Shown piece after piece: positions 1 to 5,269 of a DNA stretch of 5,269 nt; position 1 is the stretch's first letter; each line of letters begins with the position of its first letter. Below the pieces are notes generated by a model. It was not told the origin of the DNA, ran no database searches, and saw nothing but the letters and a program-made list of their open reading frames with translations. Location of the stretch: contig JAFWVZ010000083.1 in the NCBI GenBank assembly GCA_017523605.1, forward strand, positions 1-5,269, given 5' to 3'. A program made the translations under genes and the position numbers. The stretch is from Bacillota bacterium (GTDB taxonomy: Bacteria > Bacillota > Clostridia > Peptostreptococcales > Anaerovoracaceae).

Positions 1-469
1 CCTGCATTATGCTTACGTAAGCCTTGAACGGATACTCCCTCTTTGCGGGAAGCCCTTCGGCTATTGGACCGGCGTCCTTCCAGACGTCGACTATCTTTTC
101 GTGCTCTGCCGCAACGTTTCGGAAAAGCCTTGGAAAATCAGCTATGTTGTGCGTTCCGAAGACCAGATCCACCCAGGGGTATTTAGCCTTCATGGTATCT
201 ATGTGGACCTGCTGCTGCATCATGCATCCGCATACGCAGACTATGCGTCCGGGATCCTGTTCGTGCGGGTTCTTGAGCTGCCCCAGCACCCCGAAGAAGC
301 GCTTGTCCGCATGTTCGCGGACCGAACAGGTATTGAGCACGCAAACATCGGCATCCTTAAACTGCGGGCAGTATTCGTAGCCCATATGCTCCAGCATGCC
401 TGCCAGAGTCTCCGAGTCTCGCTCGTTCATCTGGCATCCGAATGTAACTATGTGATAAGTCTTGCTCAT
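1..469 (-). CDS. miaB: MiaB, tRNA-2-methylthio-N6-dimethylallyladenosine synthase (N-terminal 156 residues; 3' part beyond the left edge)
   Basis: Radical-SAM methylthiotransferase that adds the 2-methylthio group to i6A at position 37 of tRNAs reading UNN codons, acting in the cytoplasm after MiaA. What is visible is the N-terminal UPF0004 domain. It starts MSKTYHIVTFGCQMNERDSE and carries the three conserved cysteines that hold the auxiliary 4Fe-4S cluster: C12 (GCQMNE), C48 (NTCSVRE) and C82 (CGCM). The GCQMNE and NTCSVREHA signatures favour MiaB over its relatives RimO and MtaB. The radical-SAM CxxxCxxC motif and TRAM domain would lie past the left edge; the family is usually about 440-480 residues. 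The ATG at 467-469 is the only plausible start, since the next Met (M14) lies inside the cluster motif. Its AGGA sits only about 2 bases before the ATG, a poor ribosome site. It follows der by 39 bp on the same strand, so co-transcription is likely. Extra cysteines at 34, 43, 78 and 80 are present. Identification is confident. Confidence 0.95.
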   Translation of the reverse strand, partial: MSKTYHIVTFGCQMNERDSETLAGMLEHMGYEYCPQFKDADVCVLNTCSVREHADKRFFGVLGQLKNPHEQDPGRIVCVCGCMMQQQVHIDTMKAKYPWVDLVFGTHNIADFPRLFRNVAAEHEKIVDVWKDAGPIAEGLPAKREYPFKAYVSIMQ

Positions 470-508
470 TATCCTGTCTGAAAGTTCCGACCCGATACGA
501 AAAGCTTT

Positions 509-1834
509 CTACTGCTCCTTTTCGGAACGGTTGCGAAATACGAACTTTATTGATGTTCCTGCAAATCCGTAGCCCTCGCGGATCTTGTTCTCCAGATACC
601 TTGCGTACGAGAAATGCATAAGTTCCCTGTCGTTAACGGAAAACGCGAACAGCGGCGGCTTTATTCCTATCTGCGAGGCGTAATATATCTTCAGCCTCTT
701 GCCCTTGTCAACAGGCGTTGGATTCATCATTACAGCGTCCGCTATAAGGCTGTTGAGCTGTCCGGTGCCCACCCTCATGGCGCGGTTCTCGGCAACGGAT
801 CTTGCGGCGTCTATTACGGGAAGGAGCCTCTGGCCTTTGATCGCGGATGTGAACATTACCGGGGCATAGCTCATGAACTGCAGCTCGCCCTTTATCTTAC
901 GCTCCATGTCGCGCATGGTGTTTGTCTCTTTAGCAACAAGGTCCCACTTGTTCACGACTACGATTATGCCTTTGCCGGCCTCGTGCGCTAGACCTGCGAT
1001 GCGCTTGTCCTGATCCGCAAGGCCTTCCTGAGCGTCTATTACCATAAGCGCAACGTCGCAGCGCTCGATGGCAGCCATGGCCCTGATGACGGAGAACTTT
1101 TCCACCTCGTCCGTGACCTTGGTGCGGCGGCGTATGCCTGCGGTGTCTATGAGCGTAAACTTCTGGCCGTCCTTTTCGAAAGGCGTGTCTATGGAATCGC
1201 GGGTGGTCCCGGCGATCTCGGAAACTATCACCCTCTCCTCGCCCAGAAAAGCATTGACAAGAGAGGATTTACCAACGTTCGGACGTCCGATTATGGCTAT
1301 CTTTATGTCATCCTCGTCGTCCTGCTCGAAGGCGCTCTCCGGTATCCTTTCTATTATCGCGTCCAGAACGTCGCCCAGGCCCAACTGGTTAGTGGAAGAA
1401 ACTGCAAAAGGCTCTCCCAGCCCAAGCTCGTAGAAATCGTAGAAGCCGTCCGGCATCTTTGGACTGTCTATCTTATTGGCGACCAGGACTACGTCCTTGT
1501 TCTTGCGCCGCAGCATGTCGCCTACTTCGCGGTCCGCGGCGGTAAGGCCTCCGCGTCCGTCCACCATGAATACGATGACGTCCGCCATGTCCATGGCAAG
1601 CTCTGCCTGAGCGCGCATCTGAGAAGGAATTATCTCCTTGTTCTCCGGCTCTATTCCGCCGGTATCGATCAGCAGGAAACGCTTCCCTATCCATTCAGCT
1701 TCCGCCATGATGCGGTCGCGGGTAACACCGGGGGTATCCTCGACTATGGATATCCTGGATCCGACTACCTTATTAAAGAACGTTGACTTGCCTACGTTTG
1801 GTCTTCCGACCACGGCAACTATCGGTAAACTCAT
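509..1834 (-). CDS. der: Der (EngA), tandem-domain GTPase for 50S ribosome assembly
   Basis: Essential GTPase that binds the maturing 50S subunit and promotes late large-subunit assembly. The 441-residue protein has two consecutive GTPase domains and a C-terminal KH-like domain. Domain 1 shows G1 GRPNVGKS (10-17), G2 region DTPGVTRDR (33-41), G3 DTGG (57-60) and G4 NKID (120-123). After an acidic linker (EQDDEDD, about 170-176) domain 2 shows GRPNVGKS (183-190), TTRD (210-213), DTAG (230-233) and NKWD (295-298). The KH-like part is about 350-441. All nucleotide-binding motifs are intact and the length is normal. I chose the ATG at 1832-1834 because an AGGAG (1840-1844) lies 5 bases upstream and the protein then begins MSLPIVAVVGRPNVGKS, as the family does. 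An in-frame ATG at 1867 would add 11 residues with no ribosome site. It is first in a unit with miaB and diverges from trkA. The Asn in each GRPNVGKS is the one linked to K+ activation in this GTPase group. Confidence 0.97.
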   Translation of the reverse strand: MSLPIVAVVGRPNVGKSTFFNKVVGSRISIVEDTPGVTRDRIMAEAEWIGKRFLLIDTGGIEPENKEIIPSQMRAQAELAMDMADVIVFMVDGRGGLTAADREVGDMLRRKNKDVVLVANKIDSPKMPDGFYDFYELGLGEPFAVSSTNQLGLGDVLDAIIERIPESAFEQDDEDDIKIAIIGRPNVGKSSLVNAFLGEERVIVSEIAGTTRDSIDTPFEKDGQKFTLIDTAGIRRRTKVTDEVEKFSVIRAMAAIERCDVALMVIDAQEGLADQDKRIAGLAHEAGKGIIVVVNKWDLVAKETNTMRDMERKIKGELQFMSYAPVMFTSAIKGQRLLPVIDAARSVAENRAMRVGTGQLNSLIADAVMMNPTPVDKGKRLKIYYASQIGIKPPLFAFSVNDRELMHFSYARYLENKIREGYGFAGTSIKFVFRNRSEKEQ

Positions 1835-1839
1835 CTTTT

Positions 1840-1844
1840 CTCCT
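1840..1844 (-). promoter_or_regulatory. Ribosome binding site of der (decides the start)
   Basis: On the minus strand AGGAG is followed by AAAAG and then the ATG at 1834, a near-ideal Shine-Dalgarno sequence with 5-base spacing. The ATG at 1867 has only a GGGCTGTTTTAGT-type leader with no purine-rich site at the right distance, so 1834 is preferred. Confidence 0.85.
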
Positions 1845-1901
1845 GTTTTCTGCGCTTGAAAGGACATACTAAAACAGCCCTGCAGCGCCGGGTTTCAAAA
1901 C

Positions 1902-1910
1902 ATTATACCA
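1902..1910 (-). promoter_or_regulatory. Extended -10 promoter for der-miaB (leftward)
   Basis: Read on the minus strand the sequence is TGGTATAAT: a perfect TATAAT hexamer (1902-1907) preceded by the TGn extension (1908-1910). The hexamer 17 bases upstream is TACCAC, a poor -35, as expected where an extended -10 carries recognition. Predicted transcription start is near 1895, giving a leader of about 60 bases to the ATG at 1834. The element forms the left arm of an inverted repeat whose right arm is the rightward promoter. Confidence 0.7.
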
Positions 1911-1925
1911 CACCAAACACGATTG

Positions 1926-1934
1926 TGGTATACT
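1926..1934 (+). promoter_or_regulatory. Extended -10 promoter for trkA-trkH operon (rightward)
   Basis: TGGTATACT holds a 5/6 match to TATAAT (TATACT, 1929-1934) with the TGn extension at 1926-1928. No good -35 is present: the hexamer 17 bases upstream (1906-1911, TACCAC) overlaps the leftward promoter's -10. Predicted start is near 1941, leaving a leader of about 30 bases. That leader is too short for a riboswitch. A second TATAGT at 1942-1947 is an alternative -10, but it lacks both a TGn extension and a -35. Confidence 0.65.
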
Positions 1935-1956
1935 AATCAAGTATAGTTATTAATAC

Positions 1957-1963
1957 AGGGAGG
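1957..1963 (+). promoter_or_regulatory. Ribosome binding site of trkA
   Basis: AGGGAGG lies 7 bases before the ATG at 1971, a strong Shine-Dalgarno site that fixes the trkA start. Confidence 0.88.
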
Positions 1964-1970
1964 ACAGAGC

Positions 1971-3332
1971 ATGAAAGTCGCCATCGTAGGAGCCGGAAAA
2001 CTCGGAACAGCCATAGCCGAAGCAATGATAAACGGCGGAAACGACATTACCGTCCTGGACGTAAACGAAGAAAGGATCCAGACCATAAACCAGAGCCTGG
2101 ACATTTTTACCATAACTGCAGACGCCAAGCAGATAGATACTCTCAAGGAAATGGGAATAGGCAATTTCGACCTCCTCATCTCCACTACCGACAACGACGA
2201 AAAGAACATCGTCATCTGCGCTTTCGCAAAGACTCTGGGATGCCGCATGACAGTCGCAAGAGTAAGAGCTCCGGAACATCTGGAGCAGCTGGACTTCATA
2301 CGCGACAACATGGGCATAGACTACGTAGTCAACCCGGACAAATCCTGCGCGGACGAGATATTCAAATACATAACGCAGCAGTACGCACTCTCCGGAGGCC
2401 GCCTCAGCAAGGATGGCGTAGGCGTTCTGGAATTCGAAGCCGGAAGCATTTCCGGGGTAGCAGGAAACCAGCTTAAGGACATTAAGCTTCCCGAAAGCGG
2501 CATACTGATCGCTGCGATCTCCAGACAGGGAAAGATAATAATCCCTAACGGCTCCACGCTCATATTCCCGGACGACGTGGTCTACGCCATAGGTCTTCAG
2601 GCTTCCGTGGACGCTCTCGGAAAGCACGTCAAGCAGTCCCGCGAGGAAAAGCGCATAAGCCGCGTAATGATCGCCGGCGGCGGAAACACAGGCTATTTCC
2701 TTGCGAACCAGCTTGTGGAACACGGCGCTGCCGTAAAGATAATAGAACTGGATAAGGAGCGCTGCGAATACCTGTCCGCGGAGCTGGACAAAGTGCTCGT
2801 CCTTAACGCGGACGCAACAGACACAGCCATACTCCGCGAGGAGAACCTTGCCGGCATGGACGCATTCATCGCCCTCACCGGTTTCGACGAGGAGAACCTT
2901 CTTCTGTCCCTCATCGCAAAGCAGTACGGCGTAGACAAGATAGTCGCAAAGACCAGCCGCAAGAGCTACGAATCTCTTATAGAGCAGCTCGGCGACGTTA
3001 TGATAATAAATCCGCTCAACATAACCGCCACGGACATAATGCACAAGATCCGCAAGGACGGCGTGGTACTGTTCTCCAAGGTAATAAACGGACAGGCGGA
3101 ACTCAGGGAAGTAATGGTCGACAAGCGCATGCTGCTTACATCCAAGACGCTGCTGGATCTGGAGATCCCGGACGGCGTGCTTCTGGCTGCCGTGGAAAGA
3201 GACGGGGAGACCTTCATCCCGAACGGCTCCACCAAGATCCAGGAAGGCGACAAGGTTCTGATCCTGTCCCTGCTCTCTTCTTCCGGTGCTCTGGAGAACC
3301 TGCTTTCGAAAGGAAAGTCCACGATCCTGTAA
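1971..3332 (+). CDS. trkA: TrkA, NAD-binding regulatory subunit of the Trk potassium uptake system
   Basis: Peripheral cytoplasmic protein that assembles into a ring under TrkH and gates K+ uptake in response to bound nucleotides. The 453 residues show the full-length TrkA layout of two RCK halves. RCK_N-1 has the Rossmann motif GAGKLG (7-12) with acidic D30 at the end of strand 2. RCK_C-1 spans about 150-225. RCK_N-2 has GGGNTG (236-241) with E259. RCK_C-2 spans about 365-450. Each RCK_C carries an IPNGST segment. No signal peptide or membrane segment is seen, as expected. Both glycine motifs are intact, so both halves could bind a dinucleotide. The start is supported by AGGGAGG 7 bases upstream. 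Its stop (TAA, 3330-3332) lies one base before the trkH ATG. In some Bacillota RCK_C domains bind c-di-AMP; that is possible here but not visible. KtrA is excluded because it has only one RCK half. Confidence 0.95.
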   Translation: MKVAIVGAGKLGTAIAEAMINGGNDITVLDVNEERIQTINQSLDIFTITADAKQIDTLKEMGIGNFDLLISTTDNDEKNIVICAFAKTLGCRMTVARVRAPEHLEQLDFIRDNMGIDYVVNPDKSCADEIFKYITQQYALSGGRLSKDGVGVLEFEAGSISGVAGNQLKDIKLPESGILIAAISRQGKIIIPNGSTLIFPDDVVYAIGLQASVDALGKHVKQSREEKRISRVMIAGGGNTGYFLANQLVEHGAAVKIIELDKERCEYLSAELDKVLVLNADATDTAILREENLAGMDAFIALTGFDEENLLLSLIAKQYGVDKIVAKTSRKSYESLIEQLGDVMIINPLNITATDIMHKIRKDGVVLFSKVINGQAELREVMVDKRMLLTSKTLLDLEIPDGVLLAAVERDGETFIPNGSTKIQEGDKVLILSLLSSSGALENLLSKGKSTIL

Positions 3333-3333
3333 A

Positions 3334-4803
3334 ATGATCCTCAACAAAAGGCCGATAACCAAAATACTGATGGCTGTAATGGCGCTCGTAGGGGCGGCAA
3401 TGCTTATCCCTGCGGTCGTTGCGCTGATATACGGAGAGACTCACGTCTTCTTCAGTTTCATCGTGTGCTCCGTGCCCATGATAGCAATCGGTCTCATAGT
3501 CATAAAGGTGCTTCCGCCCGGCGACAACACCACGCTCAAAATGCGCGACGGTTTCTTCATCGTTGCCATGGCCTGGACCGGCATGTCAGTCCTCGGCGCC
3601 CTGCCCTTTGTCATTTCCGGGTCCATACCCCACTTCATAGATGCTTTCTTCGAGACCGCTTCCGGCTTCACCACCACGGGATCCACAATAGTCGGAAACA
3701 TAGAAGCACTTCCCTACGGCATACTGTTCTGGAGAAGCTTCACACACTGGCTGGGCGGCATGGGCGTGCTCGTACTTACCATCGCTCTTCTTCCGATGCT
3801 GGGCATCGGCGGCGCAAAGATAATGCGTGCCGAGACCACCGGTCCCACCATGGACAAGATATCCGGCACCGTAAATGACTCCGCAAGAAAACTCTACACC
3901 ATCTACTTCGGAGTTACGATCGTAGAGATAATCTTCCTGATGTTCGGCGGACTGAACTTCTTCGAGGCATCTACCCATACATTCGGAACAGTAGGTACAG
4001 GCGGTCTTTCGACCCACAGCCAGAGCGTAGCCGCGTTCGGCAGCGCCTACGTGGAGATGGTGATAGCAGTGTTCATGCTTCTGGCAGGCGTCAACTTCAA
4101 CCTCTATCACTACCTGTTTACCGGAAAACCCAGGATAATGCTGAAAGATCCGGAATTCCGTACTTATTTGGGAATTATCTTCGGATCTACGGCTTTCATA
4201 AGCATAATGCTTTTGATAAAGCACTTTTACGGCAGCATTGCCGAGGCCTTCCGCTACGCGTTCTTCCAGGTGGTATCCATCATAACTACCACCGGTTACG
4301 GCACGGCGGATTACGATACCTGGCCCATCCCATGCCGCATACTGATATTCCTGCTGATGGTAGTAGGCGGCTGCGCGTCGTCCACGGGCGGCGGCGTTAA
4401 AGTCATAAGGATAATCCTGACTGCCAAGCTCATAAAGCGCGGAGCACAGTCCAGACTGCACTCCAGCGCCGTAAGGCCGATAAAGCTGGGCGGAAGAAAC
4501 GTGGACGAAGATACTCTGTCCAACGTAAAATCCTTCATGATCATATTCCTTATGACCATGCTCATCGGAACTGTGATCGTAAGCCTGGACGGATACGACA
4601 TTGTAACCTCGCTGAGCGCAGTAGTAGCTACCTTAAGCAATATAGGGCCGGGATTCAACCTGATAGGACCCAGCTGCAACTTCGTGCTGTTCTCATACCC
4701 GATAAAGATACTGCTGTCCATGTTCATGATAGCCGGCAGATTAGAGATATACACAATATTCATTATGTTTACTCGTGTATTTTGGAAAGATAACAACAGA
4801 TGA
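3334..4803 (+). CDS. trkH: TrkH, K+-translocating membrane subunit
   Basis: Integral membrane subunit through which K+ enters, working as a dimer gated by TrkA. The 489 residues match TrkH length (E. coli 483). Two N-terminal helices (about 8-30 and 38-60, the D0 part special to TrkH) precede four M1-P-M2 repeats. The pore loops are readable: P1 SGFTTTGS (110-117), P2 GTVGTGGLS (218-226), P3 TTTGYG (318-323) and P4 NIGPGF (436-441). Each has its filter glycine, so the pore looks functional. The conserved RSFTHWLGG follows P1, and the end, GRLEIYTIFIMFTRVFW, is typical. I start at 3334, one base after the trkA stop. No close Shine-Dalgarno is present (AAAGGA at 3309-3314 is about 19 bases away), so translation probably depends on ribosomes finishing trkA. 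An in-frame ATG at 3286 lies inside trkA and would add 16 unrelated residues. The last 60 bases are AT-rich. The stop overlaps the next gene's ATG. Confidence 0.95.
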   Translation: MILNKRPITKILMAVMALVGAAMLIPAVVALIYGETHVFFSFIVCSVPMIAIGLIVIKVLPPGDNTTLKMRDGFFIVAMAWTGMSVLGALPFVISGSIPHFIDAFFETASGFTTTGSTIVGNIEALPYGILFWRSFTHWLGGMGVLVLTIALLPMLGIGGAKIMRAETTGPTMDKISGTVNDSARKLYTIYFGVTIVEIIFLMFGGLNFFEASTHTFGTVGTGGLSTHSQSVAAFGSAYVEMVIAVFMLLAGVNFNLYHYLFTGKPRIMLKDPEFRTYLGIIFGSTAFISIMLLIKHFYGSIAEAFRYAFFQVVSIITTTGYGTADYDTWPIPCRILIFLLMVVGGCASSTGGGVKVIRIILTAKLIKRGAQSRLHSSAVRPIKLGGRNVDEDTLSNVKSFMIIFLMTMLIGTVIVSLDGYDIVTSLSAVVATLSNIGPGFNLIGPSCNFVLFSYPIKILLSMFMIAGRLEIYTIFIMFTRVFWKDNNR

Positions 4804-5269
4804 AAGACCGGACACGCCGCAACAGAATAATGAGTGCACGGCGCGTAATGGTCTATTCCGCGCTGGCTTTTCTGGTGCTTTCCCTCATCAGCACCGGAGT
4901 CTACTACTTTACCGGATACCTTAAGGATCCGCTCCGCGGCTTCTTCGACAGCGTCTCCGCGTTCAGTGCCACCGGGTTGTCGCTCTTCCCCAAGCCTTTG
5001 GAACTGCCGGTATGGCTCCGGATATTCCGCGCAGCATGCCAGTGGATAGGCGGAGGCATGTCGCTTGCCATCCTCGCCCTTCTGATGAGTTCTCCGGACG
5101 GAGACTCCATGGCCGGAGAGACTTCAGAAACGTTCTACAGATTCGGCAAGAGCTTCAGCACTGCGTTCAGAAGGCTGATACTTGTCTATCTTTCTCTTAC
5201 AGTTGTTCTGCTTGCTCTTCTTGCGGCTACGGGATGCGGTTTCTCCGATTCCGTATGCGTGGCGTTTGC
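4800..5269 (+). CDS. Second TrkH/KtrB-type K+ transporter subunit, 5' part (no stop before the right edge)
   Basis: A 156-residue open frame begins at the ATG overlapping the trkH stop (ATGA, 4800-4803) and is still open at the window end. A basic start MKDRTRRNR is followed by a helix at about 16-38, then a pore loop SAFSATGLS (53-61, filter G59), then FRAACQWIGGGMS and a second helix (about 73-97). FF(E/D)xxSxFxxTG and R-x(4)-W-(L/I)-GG line up with TrkH upstream with about one gap, and residues 116-156 align to TrkH 178-218 without gaps. It is therefore a TrkH paralogue, divergent in sequence. It lacks the two-helix D0 part of TrkH, so its layout is closer to KtrB. The window stops just before P2. 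GGAAAG (4784-4789) is a weak ribosome site 10 bases upstream; M11 and M17 have none. It may form a second channel or a mixed dimer with TrkH, both sharing TrkA. That role is inference. Confidence 0.85.
   Translation, partial: MKDRTRRNRIMSARRVMVYSALAFLVLSLISTGVYYFTGYLKDPLRGFFDSVSAFSATGLSLFPKPLELPVWLRIFRAACQWIGGGMSLAILALLMSSPDGDSMAGETSETFYRFGKSFSTAFRRLILVYLSLTVVLLALLAATGCGFSDSVCVAF

Larger units (their letters stand above)
1902..1934. repeat. Inverted repeat carrying both divergent -10 elements
   Basis: The left arm ATTATACCACA (1902-1912) and right arm TGTGGTATACT (1924-1934) are complementary at 10 of 11 positions, around an 11-base centre (1913-1923). The only mismatch is 1903 against 1933. 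The arms coincide with the extended -10 elements of the two divergent promoters, so the symmetry may arise from two similar promoters facing away from each other, or may also be a protein-binding site. No T-run follows either arm and genes start on both sides, so it is not a terminator. Confidence 0.75.

Noticed and set aside
24..481. Two overlapping plus-strand open frames opposite miaB
   Set aside because: They are antisense to clear MiaB cluster motifs, have no ribosome sites and no recognisable protein features.
614..1859. Several plus-strand frames opposite der
   Set aside because: They are shadows of the der reading frame, which has every GTPase motif intact.
1835..1867. Longer Der start giving 452 residues
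   Set aside because: No Shine-Dalgarno precedes 1867, and the extra 11 residues lie before the normal family start. The 1834 ATG has AGGAG at ideal spacing.
1902..1934. Inverted repeat as a transcription terminator
   Set aside because: There is no T-run after either arm, the stem is AT-rich at its base, and genes begin rather than end on both sides.
1935..1970. A K+ or c-di-AMP riboswitch ahead of trkA
   Set aside because: The predicted leader is about 30 bases and mostly ribosome site, far too short for a known aptamer such as ydaO.
1950..3362. A 470-codon open frame on the minus strand covering all of trkA
   Set aside because: It is exactly in register with trkA codons, so it stays open simply because trkA uses no TTA, CTA or TCA codons. 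The translation is rich in Y, V, C and H with no recognisable domain, while the plus strand encodes an unmistakable TrkA.
3586..4461. A 291-codon open frame on the minus strand inside trkH
   Set aside because: It has the same cause: the frame is in register with trkH codons and ends where trkH uses a TCA codon. The product is compositionally odd, with no motif.
4800..5269. The right-hand gene as a dead TrkH fragment
   Set aside because: The frame is open for all 156 codons seen, keeps the pore glycine and the R-x(4)-W-(L/I)-GG pattern, and aligns collinearly with TrkH. It is cut only by the window edge.

Overview
The window is an ordinary-looking, gene-dense piece of a bacterial chromosome, about half GC. 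It has no sign of mobile elements, CRISPR, tRNA or rRNA. Protein style (MiaB N-terminus, a two-domain Der of about 440 residues), strong AGGAG-type ribosome sites and heavy ATA use for isoleucine suggest an anaerobic Bacillota/Clostridia-type organism. That assignment is an inference and cannot be fixed from this sequence alone.

Layout: two units diverge from one 136-bp intergenic region (1835-1970). Leftward (minus strand) are der (GTPase for 50S ribosome assembly, 509-1834) and then, 39 bp on, the N-terminal third of miaB (tRNA methylthiotransferase, cut by the left edge). Rightward (plus strand) are trkA (1971-3332), trkH (3334-4803) and a second, different TrkH/KtrB-type channel gene (4800 to the right edge). 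These three are packed as an operon: 1 base separates trkA from trkH, and an ATGA overlap joins trkH to the next gene. The right-hand partial gene runs off the window with no stop and is easily overlooked.

How they work together: TrkA is the cytoplasmic NAD(H)/nucleotide-binding ring that gates TrkH, the membrane K+-translocating subunit. The extra TrkH-like gene suggests either a second channel sharing the same TrkA or a mixed dimer. The left unit serves translation (ribosome assembly and tRNA A37 modification). Its first gene, Der, belongs to a group of K+-stimulated GTPases, so the shared promoter region with a K+ uptake operon is suggestive.

The most notable non-coding signal is a near-perfect inverted repeat (1902-1934). 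Its two arms are two extended -10 promoters (TGGTATAAT leftward, TGGTATACT rightward) placed back to back, so close that RNA polymerase probably cannot occupy both at once. I found no clearly novel system. The tandem TrkH arrangement and this symmetrical promoter pair are the points most worth checking.
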